Source: an uncultured Alphaproteobacteria bacterium (GTDB lineage: Bacteria > Pseudomonadota > Alphaproteobacteria > RF32 > CAG-239). From it: 61,036 bases of DNA. The DNA is taken from NCBI GenBank assembly GCA_944392265.1, contig CALXWC010000009.1:1-61036 (forward strand), given 5' to 3'. The position numbers and the translations under genes were made by a program. Shown here one piece after another: positions 8,746-18,372 of this stretch (its first letter is position 1; each line of letters begins with the position of its first letter). The notes beneath the pieces are model-generated. The model was given only the letters and a program-made list of their open reading frames with translations, had not been told where the DNA came from and made no database searches.

Positions 8746-9854
8746 GGTTTTTTGTATTGTATTGCCGTGCGAATAGCATCAATAGCCATTTCAATCAACT
8801 TGTTTGCCGTTTTGGCATTGGTTGGATAAACGCTGTATCCAAAGCTGGTTGAAATACTATAATCCACATAGTTTCCGACAATCAATTCATCAAAAATTGC
8901 TTTAATTTTTTCCAATTCGACTTGCAAATCATGTTCATTGTTAAAGTCATTAATCAAGAACCAAAATGGATATTTCAATCCTCTGGCCACCGTATAACTT
9001 TTCTTCAAACGGAACACAAGTTTTGAAGCTAACTTTTTCAAAACAAAGTCAAGCATATTAGCTTCTTTAAGCTCTTCAATATTATCAATAGAAACGCCCA
9101 AGACCGCCATCATATTTCTTTTTTGACGAACATCTTTATATTTTTCGTTATTAACGGCAATCTGAACACGATCTTCAAACAAATAGAAATTAGGCAAACC
9201 GGTCACGGCATCATACAACCCTGCTCCCGGATTATATTTTACTTTTCTATCCCCCACCAAAACAAACGTAAAGTGATCAGCATCATCAATATACATTGCT
9301 TGTAAATTGATTCTGTAAATTCTTTCTTTAGTGGTTTTCAAGCGAACTTGAACGGATTTTCCATCTGTAAGCATTGCCCCGATACTTTGCGCCAACATTT
9401 CCCAATCTTGTTTATCAACATAATTCCAAAAGTTAGCGCCGGAAATATTTTGTATGTTAGGAATTTCAAGAATAGCCAATGCCGTATTATTCATATACAC
9501 AACTTTATCATCACGAATAATAATAAAAGGTCTGTCAGAAAGCTCAAAAATTTTTAAGATTGCATCACTCATAGATAAAGAAAAAGTGCCCCACTCATTT
9601 CTGAGTCTGACACTTTTAGGCATACTTTGATTTAAGCTTTCTTCATATTGTGTTGGTTGCGTATCAAAAACCTTATGATTCTGAACCGAAGATATTCCCG
9701 TATCTCCAGGGGTTTCCAAGCTCTCTAAATCGATTCCCATTCCGACAGCTTTTTTTAAGACCCCAATATCAACATTAGCAGCCTTTTCAACATTCGGCTG
9801 CTCTAAAAAGAGCAAATTGCTCGGTCCAAAATTCAAAATATCTTTATAAGCCAT
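8742..9854 (-). CDS. PAS protein with degenerate GGDEF domain
   Basis: 370 residues. A low-complexity N-terminus (about 1-95) precedes a PAS domain (about 95-205, FIIIRDDKVVYMNNTALAILEI) and a GGDEF-like domain (about 218-370) that still opens with DAVTGLPNFYLFEDR. The catalytic GGDEF loop is replaced by a segment reading RGLKYPFWF, so diguanylate cyclase activity is unlikely; a ligand-sensing or scaffold role is inferred. It is divergent from the pseudokinase gene across a 133-nt AT-rich region, which suggests joint function. Confidence 0.75.
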   Translation of the reverse strand: MAYKDILNFGPSNLLFLEQPNVEKAANVDIGVLKKAVGMGIDLESLETPGDTGISSVQNHKVFDTQPTQYEESLNQSMPKSVRLRNEWGTFSLSMSDAILKIFELSDRPFIIIRDDKVVYMNNTALAILEIPNIQNISGANFWNYVDKQDWEMLAQSIGAMLTDGKSVQVRLKTTKERIYRINLQAMYIDDADHFTFVLVGDRKVKYNPGAGLYDAVTGLPNFYLFEDRVQIAVNNEKYKDVRQKRNMMAVLGVSIDNIEELKEANMLDFVLKKLASKLVFRLKKSYTVARGLKYPFWFLINDFNNEHDLQVELEKIKAIFDELIVGNYVDYSISTSFGYSVYPTNAKTANKLIEMAIDAIRTAIQYKKP

Positions 9855-9987
9855 ACTAAAACCATATTCTGTTATGTCGTTTTTCTTATTTATAATACAT
9901 AAAAAAAGTTTTCACAAATTTATTTGTTCTTTATTAACATATATATATTAAGATTATAGCAAATTAAAGTAGTTAAGAGAAGAAAAA
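9855..9987. promoter_or_regulatory. divergent promoter region
   Basis: AT-rich spacer between the PAS-GGDEF gene and the pseudokinase gene. Poly-A and TATATATATT runs (about 9941-9952) provide possible -10 elements, but no convincing -35/-10 pair or palindromic operator is seen. Confidence 0.35.
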
Positions 9988-12042
9988 ATGGCAGAAACAG
10001 ATAAAAACGAGCAAAATTCGGTTCAAGAATCGACAATTGTTGATGTAAAAGTCACATCAAACGACTCGGAAAATAAAAAAATATTAGTCAAAGAAAGATA
10101 TGAAATCCACTTTGATAAGCCAATATCATGGCTAAATATGAATGGCGCTCAGGCTTATAGTGTCACAGACAGAATTGATTCCAGAAGAGAGCTGTTTGCC
10201 TTGATTTGCAGCCGAGAAACCTGCCCGCGTAACTCTTATCTTCCCTATTTCAAATCTATAGAACATGCAAATTTATTAAATTTGGTAGAGTTTGGAACAA
10301 TTTACGATTCTTCTCAAAACCAAAATACCGTTGCTTTAATCTATGCCATTCCACAAGGCGGACGCGTTTTAGATAATATGGATAAACTCAATATCCGCAA
10401 TAATCCGCAAAAATTAAAATCCATAATTTTAAGTTTGATTTCAGTTGTTGAAACCTTAAAAGGATATGGATTAACACACAGAGCCATCCGTCCGGACAAT
10501 TTATTTTTCAAAAACAAGGAATATGATGAAATCGTATTAGGAGATTGCTTAGCTAGTTTTCCTGCATTTTATCAACCGGCAGCATATGAAACTATTGAAA
10601 GTTTAATGGCATATCCGTTTGCCAGAGGCAACGGAACCGAAAAAAATGATTTATATGCCATTGGAGCCACAGCAATAGGTTTATTATTGGAAAATGAGCC
10701 ATTTAAGGATATGAGTGTTCCGGAAATCATTCGTTTAAAAATGAAAAAAGGCTCTTTTATGGCATTAACTTTGGATGAAAAATTGCCATCAAGTTTTCTT
10801 AACTTTAATAACATGTTTAAAGGTATTTTGGATGATCACTCCAATTATAGATGGACATTTATCCAAGTATACAATTTCTTAGAAGGTAAAAACCAATACC
10901 TAAACAATAACAATCAACAAGAAAAAATAAAAAGAAGTCTAACTATCAATGGCGAAAAATGTTATTCCGCTCGCGAAGTCGCCTATAATTTATATATGAA
11001 TCCAACTGAAGCTTGGGAACTTATTAAAAGCAACAAATTACTAGAATGGATAAAAAACGGATTAGAAAATGAAGATATATATAATGAAGCAGAAAAAATC
11101 TGCAGCCAAATTAATGAATCTTCAAGCCATGGATTGATTATAGCTCAAATGTGCTTAATGTTAGATTCAGATGCTCCAATCCATTTACGAGATTTATCCG
11201 TTTTTCCAGACGGAGCTGGAAAAGCCGTATACTATTGCATTAAACACAATATTAATTATGATAATTTCAGAGATTTATTTGCATCTGACTTAATCAGAAA
11301 CTGGTATATTAAACAAGAAAACTTACGCGCTCCGAGCAATATTTCAGAAATAAAAATAAATATTAATCGTAACGATATTGGTTATGGTTTAGATAGAATA
11401 ATTTATGATATAGATGATGACTTACCTTGCTTAAGCCCTCTTATTGGTAAAGAATATGTAACAAGCGCAGCCAGAGTTTTAAAAGCATTAGATAAAAATT
11501 ACCCGAACATCAAAGGAGAAGTCCTCCCTTATGATAAGAATATTGTTGCATTCCTACGTAGCAAATTAGGCAAAAAAATAGATGGTATTTTATTAGACTT
11601 AAACTCTCAAAAAGAAGGCATGCAAATTTCTGCCATCATCAGATTATATGCCGATATGCAAAAAAATTACGGGCCTATTCAAGTTGTAAATTTAGGCCAA
11701 TGGCTTTCCAGTGTTTCCAAGCCGATTATAGAAAGTTATCATAACCTAAAAGTTCAAAAGAAAATTGAAAAAAATTTGGTAAAAGTTTCTAAAAGCGGAA
11801 AGCTTATCGAAATTTATCAAGCCTTGGAAGATCAAGAAACCAAAGAAAAAGATATAGATATGTATAAAAAAACCAAGAAAGAAATTTTATCTCTTATCTA
11901 TGAAAAAAATAAGATACTCACTCAAAGTAATAAAATAATAGAAGAAGCCAAAAGCAATGCTTTAAAGTTCACCAGCATTTTAGCCGTAATGACAATGGTT
12001 GCTTCATTTACATTTAACTTAATAGAATGGATTACAAAATGA
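9988..12042 (+). CDS. membrane-anchored pseudokinase
   Basis: 684 residues with a protein-kinase-like fold in about 40-300. The catalytic loop reads HRAIRPDN, with Ala166 where the catalytic Asp should be; the DFG motif is DCL at Asp186; and the ATP-binding Lys position lies in FALICSR with no Lys. It should therefore be inactive as a kinase. A long helical middle and coiled-coil region (about 590-660) leads to one C-terminal membrane helix (LKFTSILAVMTMVASFTFNL), so the kinase-like part faces the cytoplasm. The stop overlaps the start of the next gene (ATGA). Its role is unknown; a scaffold or sensor of the adjacent membrane protein is inferred. Confidence 0.75.
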   Translation: MAETDKNEQNSVQESTIVDVKVTSNDSENKKILVKERYEIHFDKPISWLNMNGAQAYSVTDRIDSRRELFALICSRETCPRNSYLPYFKSIEHANLLNLVEFGTIYDSSQNQNTVALIYAIPQGGRVLDNMDKLNIRNNPQKLKSIILSLISVVETLKGYGLTHRAIRPDNLFFKNKEYDEIVLGDCLASFPAFYQPAAYETIESLMAYPFARGNGTEKNDLYAIGATAIGLLLENEPFKDMSVPEIIRLKMKKGSFMALTLDEKLPSSFLNFNNMFKGILDDHSNYRWTFIQVYNFLEGKNQYLNNNNQQEKIKRSLTINGEKCYSAREVAYNLYMNPTEAWELIKSNKLLEWIKNGLENEDIYNEAEKICSQINESSSHGLIIAQMCLMLDSDAPIHLRDLSVFPDGAGKAVYYCIKHNINYDNFRDLFASDLIRNWYIKQENLRAPSNISEIKININRNDIGYGLDRIIYDIDDDLPCLSPLIGKEYVTSAARVLKALDKNYPNIKGEVLPYDKNIVAFLRSKLGKKIDGILLDLNSQKEGMQISAIIRLYADMQKNYGPIQVVNLGQWLSSVSKPIIESYHNLKVQKKIEKNLVKVSKSGKLIEIYQALEDQETKEKDIDMYKKTKKEILSLIYEKNKILTQSNKIIEEAKSNALKFTSILAVMTMVASFTFNLIEWITK

Positions 12043-12533
12043 AAAAGAACAGTAAAAAGTCACAGAAAAATTTTGCACAATCATTCAAATCTCTATCTTT
12101 AGGGCGCAAATTGCTTTTGGCTGTTTTTTTGGCCATCATAGCCTCATCGGCATTACCGATTTTATTAGTTATGCTTATAGGTCTGCTTCCGACAATTACC
12201 ATATTGATTATAGATCCTAAAAATTCGTCAAAATTGGTTATTGTCGGCTGTTTTAACATTTCAGGCTTATTTATATATTTGGTAAATTTATTTAATCAAA
12301 TGGATATGAACTATGCCATTTCTATTTTAGGTAATGCATTTAATATGATAATTATGTTAGGCTCTGCGGCAATTGGCTTTATTCTATATTATGAAATGCC
12401 TAATTTATTTGTTATTATTGCTAAAAATGCGGCTCAAAGAAGATTAATAAGCATAGACAAGCAGCTTAATAAAATTTCCGAAGAATGGGGAAATGAAATC
12501 ATTAATGAGCAAATCAATCAAAAATCTCGTTAA
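12039..12533 (+). CDS. small multi-pass membrane protein coupled to pseudokinase
   Basis: 164 residues. A basic N-terminus is followed by about four membrane helices (roughly residues 28-50, 60-78, 90-110 and 116-135), including ALPILLVMLIGLLPTITILIID, and a charged C-terminal helix (AAQRRLISIDKQLNKISEEW). ATG 12039 is chosen because it forms an ATGA overlap with the pseudokinase stop; the in-frame ATG at 12027 would lie inside that gene. Its last 4 nt overlap the end of convergent rpoH. No function is recognised; a complex with the pseudokinase is inferred from coupling. Confidence 0.65.
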   Translation: MKKNSKKSQKNFAQSFKSLSLGRKLLLAVFLAIIASSALPILLVMLIGLLPTITILIIDPKNSSKLVIVGCFNISGLFIYLVNLFNQMDMNYAISILGNAFNMIIMLGSAAIGFILYYEMPNLFVIIAKNAAQRRLISIDKQLNKISEEWGNEIINEQINQKSR

Positions 12534-13402
12534 TGATGTTTTGCTATATATTTTCTTAGCTTTTTTATTGAGTTAATTTCAATCTGCCTTACTCTTTCTT
12601 TAGAAATAGAATATTGTTCGCTCAAATATTCAAGAGTGAAAGCTTTTGTTTGCAATCTTCTCTTAAAAAGGATTTCTTTTTCTCTTTCAGATAAACACAC
12701 CAAAGCATTTTCAAACATTTTCTTTTTCAGAGAATAATCCTCGTAAGCGCCGTAAACTTCTTCCTGATTAGGCTTTTTATCTGCCACAAAATCAAGCCAT
12801 TCATTACCCTGCTCATCATCTTTGAGCATCACATTAAGAGAGCCATCATGATTTTTGAGACGTTGGTTCATATTAACAACATCTTGGGCAGAAACATCAA
12901 AATATCCGGCTATTTCAAAAATAATTTGGTCAGATAAGTCTGTATCATCCATAAGATGCAATTTTTCTTTTAATTTTTTCAAATTAAAAAATAATTTTTT
13001 TTGAGCAGACGTCGTTCCTATTTTTACCAAAGACCAAGAGTTTAAAATATATTTTTGTACATAGGCCTTAACCCACCACATAGCATAAGTAGAAAAACGA
13101 TATCCCATATGAGGATCAAACTTATTTAAGGCCATTATTAAACCAATATTGCCCTCAGCAATCATTTCAGCCAAGGGCAATCCGTAACCTTTATATTGAG
13201 CAACAATTTTAACAACCAAACGCAAATAAGAGGTAAGCAATTTTTGAGAAGCGGCTTGATTTTTATTTTTGGCGTATTCTATAGCCAGCAAAAATTCTTC
13301 TTCAGCCGAGAGTATCGGATATTGCCGAATTTTTTGCAAATATCTTCCCAAATTAATTTCGGGAGAAAAATCAATCCCTGAAACAGCATTATTTTTTTCC
13401 AT
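12530..13402 (-). CDS. rpoH: RNA polymerase heat-shock sigma factor RpoH
   Basis: About 290 residues with sigma-70 regions in order: NLGRYLQKIRQYPILSAEEE (region 1.2), LVVKIVAQYKGYGLPLAEMIAEGNIGLIMAL and FSTYAMWWVKAYVQ (region 2), and a C-terminal helix-turn-helix (LEYLSEQYSISKERVRQIE). The stretch TTSAQKKLFFNLKKL matches the RpoH box, which separates this factor from RpoD/RpoS. It directs transcription of chaperone and protease genes. ATG 13402 has GAGG 5 nt upstream; an alternative start at 13420 lacks this. Confidence 0.92.
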   Translation of the reverse strand: MEKNNAVSGIDFSPEINLGRYLQKIRQYPILSAEEEFLLAIEYAKNKNQAASQKLLTSYLRLVVKIVAQYKGYGLPLAEMIAEGNIGLIMALNKFDPHMGYRFSTYAMWWVKAYVQKYILNSWSLVKIGTTSAQKKLFFNLKKLKEKLHLMDDTDLSDQIIFEIAGYFDVSAQDVVNMNQRLKNHDGSLNVMLKDDEQGNEWLDFVADKKPNQEEVYGAYEDYSLKKKMFENALVCLSEREKEILFKRRLQTKAFTLEYLSEQYSISKERVRQIEINSIKKLRKYIAKHH

Positions 13403-13498
13403 ATCGCCCTCAACAAACAACTAATAATATAAGTTAGACTACAACCAAAAATATTAAGTTGTCTAGAGTTTTTTTAGAAAAAAATAAAAATTACAACT

Positions 13499-14470
13499 TT
13501 ATTTTCTTAAATTATCCAATAAATTTGCAAAATCATCCGGAAATTCAGAGCTAAATTGCACAAACTCTTTTGATCTGGGGTGAACAAATCCTAATGTTGT
13601 AGCATGAAGAGCTTGTCTTGGAAATGAATTAACCAAAGACTTCAAATTTTCATCAATTCCTTTAATAGATGTTTTTTTACTTTTCACATAGACCTGATCG
13701 CCAATAAGATTGCAACCGATAGATGCCATATGCACCCTTATTTGATGTGTTCTTCCCGTTTCCAAATTACATTTAACCAAAGAAGCAAAATTGTGAAATG
13801 TTTCCATTGTTTCATAGTTGGTTGCAGCATATTTTCCACCATTTTGCACGATAGCCATTTTTTTTCTATCAAAAGAACTACGGGCAATATTTCCGACAAT
13901 TTTTCCTTTAAGCGGATTAGGAATATTATATACTAAAGCATAATAAGTACGTTCAATTGTATGATAAAAAAACTGCTCACTCAAAAAATGATGTGCCGTA
14001 TCATTTTTAGCAATGACCAACAAGCCGCTTGTGTCTTTATCAATTCTATGAACAATTCCCGGACGTTTCACCCCCCCGATTCCTGATAAATCCTGACAAT
14101 GATACAACAACGCATTAACTAAAGTACCTGACAATGCTCCCGGAGCCGGATGCACTGTCATTCCAGCCGGCTTATTCACCACAATCAAATCGGCATCTTC
14201 ATAAACAACATTTAACGGAATATTTTCGGGTTTAGGGTCAGCATCGACAGCCGGAGGAACAAAAATCTGATAAGAATCATTTTCTTTAACCTTAAAAGAA
14301 TTATCAGAAATAATTGTTTCATCGCAACTCACATTTCCATTTTGGATTAGTCTTTGAATTTGCGCACGAGATATTTCCGGAAAAGAAAGTGCTAAAAATT
14401 TATCAATTCTAAGCCCTTTATAATCTTTATTAACTATTTGCGATGTATAAATATTATTATTTGTAATCAT
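13499..14470 (-). CDS. rluD: RluD-type 23S rRNA pseudouridine synthase
   Basis: 323 residues. An S4-like RNA-binding domain (about 1-80, LRIDKFLALSFPEISRAQIQRLI) precedes the catalytic domain with HRIDKDTSGLLVIAKN, which carries the catalytic Asp, and GRTHQIRVHMASIG near the end. RluD modifies uridines in helix 69 of 23S rRNA. ATG 14470 has AAGGAG upstream; longer starts up to 14548 would add a hydrophobic leader without a ribosome-binding site. It is divergent from a DUF6476-like gene, an arrangement common in alphaproteobacteria. Confidence 0.9.
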   Translation of the reverse strand: MITNNNIYTSQIVNKDYKGLRIDKFLALSFPEISRAQIQRLIQNGNVSCDETIISDNSFKVKENDSYQIFVPPAVDADPKPENIPLNVVYEDADLIVVNKPAGMTVHPAPGALSGTLVNALLYHCQDLSGIGGVKRPGIVHRIDKDTSGLLVIAKNDTAHHFLSEQFFYHTIERTYYALVYNIPNPLKGKIVGNIARSSFDRKKMAIVQNGGKYAATNYETMETFHNFASLVKCNLETGRTHQIRVHMASIGCNLIGDQVYVKSKKTSIKGIDENLKSLVNSFPRQALHATTLGFVHPRSKEFVQFSSEFPDDFANLLDNLRK

Positions 14471-14547
14471 ATTAAACAGGAACTCCTTTTCCATAAAGAT
14501 ACAAATAAAATATATTTTTGCAAGCAGATTAACAAAAGGCAGGAACA

Positions 14548-14835
14548 ATGGATAAGCTCAAACTCATTAAATCAATTGTTTTTATTCTCACTTTTTTACT
14601 GATTCTGGGAAGTTTCAGTCTTATAATGTTAATCTTTAAGAAATCTCCTCAGTTTTCTGAAAATATTGAAAAAAGCATAAAATTAGAGCAGCCATACGGA
14701 AGCTATATCAAAGACTTCAAGATAGAAAATGAAAATTTATATATCTTGACCTCAGGGGGCGGACTTGAAGATCGTATCATTATATTTGATGCGGCTGAAG
14801 GAAAACAAGTATCTGTAATCAACATCAACAAATAA
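14548..14835 (+). CDS. DUF6476-like single-pass membrane protein
   Basis: 95 residues with one N-terminal membrane helix (IVFILTFLLILGSFSLIMLIF) and a short exposed domain ending in YILTSGGGLEDRIIIFDAAEGK. The size, topology and divergence from rluD match the DUF6476 proteins found in that place in many alphaproteobacteria. Its function is not known. Confidence 0.6.
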   Translation: MDKLKLIKSIVFILTFLLILGSFSLIMLIFKKSPQFSENIEKSIKLEQPYGSYIKDFKIENENLYILTSGGGLEDRIIIFDAAEGKQVSVININK

Positions 14836-14845
14836 AGAGGACAAC

Positions 14846-15748
14846 ATGGCACAAGAAATTCATGATGAAATAAACGCACTTCTTTCAGATGTTGATGAAA
14901 GCACATCGGTTACATTAAATAACACTTCATCAAAAGAAGATGAAGATGCTCAGTTTGAAGCTCTTTTGAAGGAATTCATTTCATCAGAAATGACGGAAGA
15001 AGATACAGAAGTTTTGGCTCAAGATTATAAAGAAGCGCCTAAGTATGAAGGAAATGAAAATAACTTGGCTGAAGAAGAAAATTCTTTATATTCGGCTTAC
15101 CAAAATTTTAGCAATTCAATAATACAAATCGCTGAAGAAAAAAATATTTCTTTGCCAAAATTCAAATTTGATATAGATATGTTAAGGCCAAGATACAAAC
15201 CTTACGTTGGTAAGACATTTGCAAAAGATATCCTTGTTGGATGGGATACTTTAATAAAAGCTTATCCTGAAAAAATTTTAGACGTCAATCCGCAAGCAAA
15301 AGATGAAGAGCTTCTTAATTTTGCCGAAAGTCTTGAAAATGAAAATTTGCAAATGGCAATCATTTCATATGTAGAAGTTTTAATTGAACTTGAAGGTTGT
15401 GAAATTGCTTATGAAAAAAGACGTCTGAAGGCAAAAAGAAAAAAAATAGAAAAAGACATCATTTTAGAGCATCAAAAAAGAGTAGAAAGAATAAAAAAAT
15501 ATACTGAAGCCATTCAAAAAGCAGAATACCCTGTTGATGCAGAAAGATTAGTCAAAAATTATTTCAAAACTTCAAGAAACGACGCCGAAGGAGCTTTCAA
15601 AATGCTGACACAAAATCCCGCCACATTTGCTCCGATTGAAGTCCAAAAGATAAAAGATAGATTTTTTGGTCTAATAAAAGCCAAGCCAGAAGACGGAATA
15701 AGAATCAATAAAGAATTAGGTAATTTTCTAAAAAAATTAAAAGTATAA
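14846..15748 (+). CDS. uncharacterised acidic, coiled-coil protein
   Basis: 300 residues, not recognised. The first 90 residues are strongly acidic and probably disordered. The middle holds a globular part (FDIDMLRPRYKPYVGKTFAKDILVGWD), and residues 190-230 are a basic, helical coiled coil (KRRLKAKRKKIEKDIILEHQKRVE). There is no membrane segment. GAGGAC lies just upstream of the start, and the gene sits 10 nt after the DUF6476-like gene at the head of the run leading to the VirD4-like ATPase. Confidence 0.6.
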   Translation: MAQEIHDEINALLSDVDESTSVTLNNTSSKEDEDAQFEALLKEFISSEMTEEDTEVLAQDYKEAPKYEGNENNLAEEENSLYSAYQNFSNSIIQIAEEKNISLPKFKFDIDMLRPRYKPYVGKTFAKDILVGWDTLIKAYPEKILDVNPQAKDEELLNFAESLENENLQMAIISYVEVLIELEGCEIAYEKRRLKAKRKKIEKDIILEHQKRVERIKKYTEAIQKAEYPVDAERLVKNYFKTSRNDAEGAFKMLTQNPATFAPIEVQKIKDRFFGLIKAKPEDGIRINKELGNFLKKLKV

Positions 15749-15765
15749 AATATTGCCAAAAAATA

Positions 15766-15794
15766 TAGACAAAACGATAAGTTTGTGATAGCAT
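15766..15794 (+). promoter_or_regulatory. candidate sigma-70 promoter
   Basis: TAGACA and TAGCAT separated by 17 nt lie upstream of the 667-residue protein gene. This may provide a second entry for transcription of the coupling-ATPase run. Confidence 0.35.
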
Positions 15795-15822
15795 GAAAGA
15801 AAAGTAAAAAAGAGGTATCAAC

Positions 15823-17826
15823 ATGTCAACATCAAAAGAAATAAAAAGAATGCTTGCACAATACTCAGCAGATAAAAAACAAGAACATCTTCAAGATGCT
15901 AACTTGAAAGATTTAGCCAACTATTGGGGTAAAGTAACAGACCAAAAAGATCAAAAGCAACAAGATGAATTCAAAGAAGCTTTTACCCCTGAAGTTATGA
16001 CTCAAAAGGTAGATTCCTATATGGAAATGCTTAACAATGGGAATTATGATATTGCAGATTTTGATAAAATTGAACAATTTTTCAAATCTTTTGAGATGCA
16101 AGGAAAAGATGTTAGCTTAGACATAAAGTTAAACAACCTCAGAGCAGAAATGGGTAATAAAAAGTTTACCTTAGAACACGGTAATGCATTCAAGTTTTCT
16201 AAAGAGCAAAAAGACGCACTCAGACTTCCTAACATTGACCATGTTGAAATCCGCGGGAACAAAGAAATTGTTGACAATCTCCAAGACAAAAAAGATATTT
16301 CAGGAAAAAGCTTTGTTATCCGCAACCAAAAAGCAGAAGTTCTTTCTACAGTAGAATACGATAAAGATGGAAATGCGAATATAACATGCCAAAATGAAGG
16401 AAAATTACAAAAATATCAAATCAGCAAAGATAAAAGAGTTTATAAATTTGATGAAAACGGAAATAAACAAGAATTAAACATACAAAATAAAGAAGCTCTG
16501 AGTAAAGCAGACAAACATGCTGTGATGTCAGGTGTTGCAACAAAAAAAATCTGGCAAGAATATACTACTGGCAAATTAAAACCAGAGCCCAAAAAAGTCA
16601 AAATAAACGAAGAACAAAAATCAGAAAAAAATAAAGTAACTATAAATGAAGGTTCTGAAAACACAGATAAACCCAAAACAAGAATTAGTGAAAATGAAGC
16701 ACAAGAAAGAACTGATGGTGAATTAAATACCGGTACAGATAACCAATACGGACCAGATGAAGTTAAACTTGACTGGAAAGAAGAAGACATTATTAAGGTA
16801 ATGTTTGAAAAGTGGTTTATTGCCGCATTGAATGCTGCTGCCGAATGGACAATCCAAAAGTGTGAGCAAGTAGTGTACGGAGCTCTTAACGGAATTGCCA
16901 GCAGCATGACAGTAAAACGAGAAGAAAGAGAAGAACCCAAAAAAGAAAAGACAAAAGATTACACCCAACAATTCAGTGATAAAATTACTGAAGCCTCCAA
17001 CAAAAAAATGGAAAATAACCTTAATGGGTTGGATTTAGAATCAGTTAAAGCAGATGCAAAAGAAGGAAAATATACTGATATTTTAGCAAAAAGCGATGCA
17101 ATCAGAAACTTTGCTCAAGCCACAAATATTAATATAGGAGAATTGTTAAACAAAGGAGATATTAATAAAACAGCTCCGTTATTAATATCAATGTCTGCTG
17201 ATTATGCAAAATTTGCAGATAATTATGCGCAAGCATCTCTTTTGGATGAAAAATTAAAAGACAAAAGAGCTCATGAAAATCGTAACCCTGAAGATTTATA
17301 CGATGCAAAAATTCAAGAAGCTGCAGCTGTATTAAAAAATGACATATTTGAATACACTCAAAAGAACCCCAATGCCAGCGGTAAAGATTTTGAAAAGCTT
17401 TTAAGCGGTTTATCAAAAGATATGGAAAGTGCATTAAAAGTTGCAAAAAAAGATTTGAAAAAAGGTCGTTATAATGAAAATGGAAAACAACCCAATGAAA
17501 ATAACGACTTAATCAAACACACTGCATTTTTAAAACAACAAGAGCCTCAATCTTTGGTTCAAGAAGCACAATTACAACAAACTTCTGATGAAAAAATTAA
17601 TTCAGCAAAAAGCGATTTAAAAACAAGAAATGAAGAATTGAACGCGCAAGAAGAAGAGTTAAACAATCGCAGAGAAAGCCTTAACCAAACAAAAGACAGA
17701 ATAAATAAAGGAAAGAATAATACTCAAGTTCAAACTCAAGGACACGAACAAGAGCAAGTTCAAACTCAGATCAACAATCAAAAGAAACAAATATCAATGC
17801 CTAAAAGAGATCAAGGAAGAGAATAA
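15823..17826 (+). CDS. large uncharacterised charged protein in T4CP cluster
   Basis: 667 residues, not recognised. A helical N-terminus (1-80), a strand-rich part (about 95-220, with SFVIRNQKAEVLSTVEY), then a Lys/Glu-rich disordered linker (about 245-310). A short hydrophobic stretch (VMFEKWFIAALNAAAEW, about 327-343) could be an amphipathic or re-entrant helix. A helical domain (about 380-560) and a Gln/Glu-rich coiled-coil tail follow. GAGG at the start and a 6-nt gap to the next membrane gene argue for an operon. Such a cytoplasmic, Gln-rich, helical protein could be an adaptor or a substrate of the coupling ATPase; this is inference. Confidence 0.55.
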   Translation: MSTSKEIKRMLAQYSADKKQEHLQDANLKDLANYWGKVTDQKDQKQQDEFKEAFTPEVMTQKVDSYMEMLNNGNYDIADFDKIEQFFKSFEMQGKDVSLDIKLNNLRAEMGNKKFTLEHGNAFKFSKEQKDALRLPNIDHVEIRGNKEIVDNLQDKKDISGKSFVIRNQKAEVLSTVEYDKDGNANITCQNEGKLQKYQISKDKRVYKFDENGNKQELNIQNKEALSKADKHAVMSGVATKKIWQEYTTGKLKPEPKKVKINEEQKSEKNKVTINEGSENTDKPKTRISENEAQERTDGELNTGTDNQYGPDEVKLDWKEEDIIKVMFEKWFIAALNAAAEWTIQKCEQVVYGALNGIASSMTVKREEREEPKKEKTKDYTQQFSDKITEASNKKMENNLNGLDLESVKADAKEGKYTDILAKSDAIRNFAQATNINIGELLNKGDINKTAPLLISMSADYAKFADNYAQASLLDEKLKDKRAHENRNPEDLYDAKIQEAAAVLKNDIFEYTQKNPNASGKDFEKLLSGLSKDMESALKVAKKDLKKGRYNENGKQPNENNDLIKHTAFLKQQEPQSLVQEAQLQQTSDEKINSAKSDLKTRNEELNAQEEELNNRRESLNQTKDRINKGKNNTQVQTQGHEQEQVQTQINNQKKQISMPKRDQGRE

Positions 17827-17831
17827 TTACT

Positions 17832-18323
17832 ATGATAAAAAAAATAAAGAAACTTGTAAGGAGCACATTAATTGGATTAATATGGAGCTATCTCTTTATC
17901 AGTCTGTTCAAGATATGTTTGATTTATTTTTGGAACTTTAACCCATTTTCAAGCTCAAGCTGGATAGTTGTGGAAGAATTTTGGAATGCCGGAGGTAATA
18001 TCTCCAGCGGGAAAGACTATTTATTACTGTTTTTATTAATTTCATTTTTACCCATATGGATTTTGGGATGGAGAAGTTTGTGTAAAAAAGACTACGTAAA
18101 AATCTTAATTGCTCCTTTTGAGGCATATCATAAAAGAGTATTATCAAAATACAACACAGACGGTCCTAGAATTGTTTTAAAAAATTTGGGTGTAAAAGGA
18201 GCAAAATTAGAAGAACAAATTGAAGCTCGCTGCAAACAAATTGAAGAAAGATCAACAGACGAAGAAGTCAACAGTATACGTTCAGCCTTACAAGAAAAAT
18301 TATCCTCACTGGAGAAAAAATAA
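17832..18323 (+). CDS. two-helix membrane protein, paralogue of the next gene's N-terminus
   Basis: 163 residues. Two membrane helices (about 12-35 and 62-82) are separated by an aromatic loop (NFNPFSSSSWIVVEEFWNAGGNISSGKDY), followed by a charged cytoplasmic helix. The block 'W...G..IS..K......F+P+W+.GW..L' recurs in the next protein, so the two are diverged paralogues. A role as a membrane component beside the coupling ATPase is inferred. Confidence 0.6.
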   Translation: MIKKIKKLVRSTLIGLIWSYLFISLFKICLIYFWNFNPFSSSSWIVVEEFWNAGGNISSGKDYLLLFLLISFLPIWILGWRSLCKKDYVKILIAPFEAYHKRVLSKYNTDGPRIVLKNLGVKGAKLEEQIEARCKQIEERSTDEEVNSIRSALQEKLSSLEKK

Positions 18324-18372
18324 TTTTTTTTTATAAAAATAGGAATATATTGAAAGAAAAAAGGAGCAAATA

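Noticed and set aside
12530..14470. rpoH and rluD as parts of the coupling-ATPase system
   Set aside because: They are on the opposite strand and are ordinary conserved housekeeping genes.
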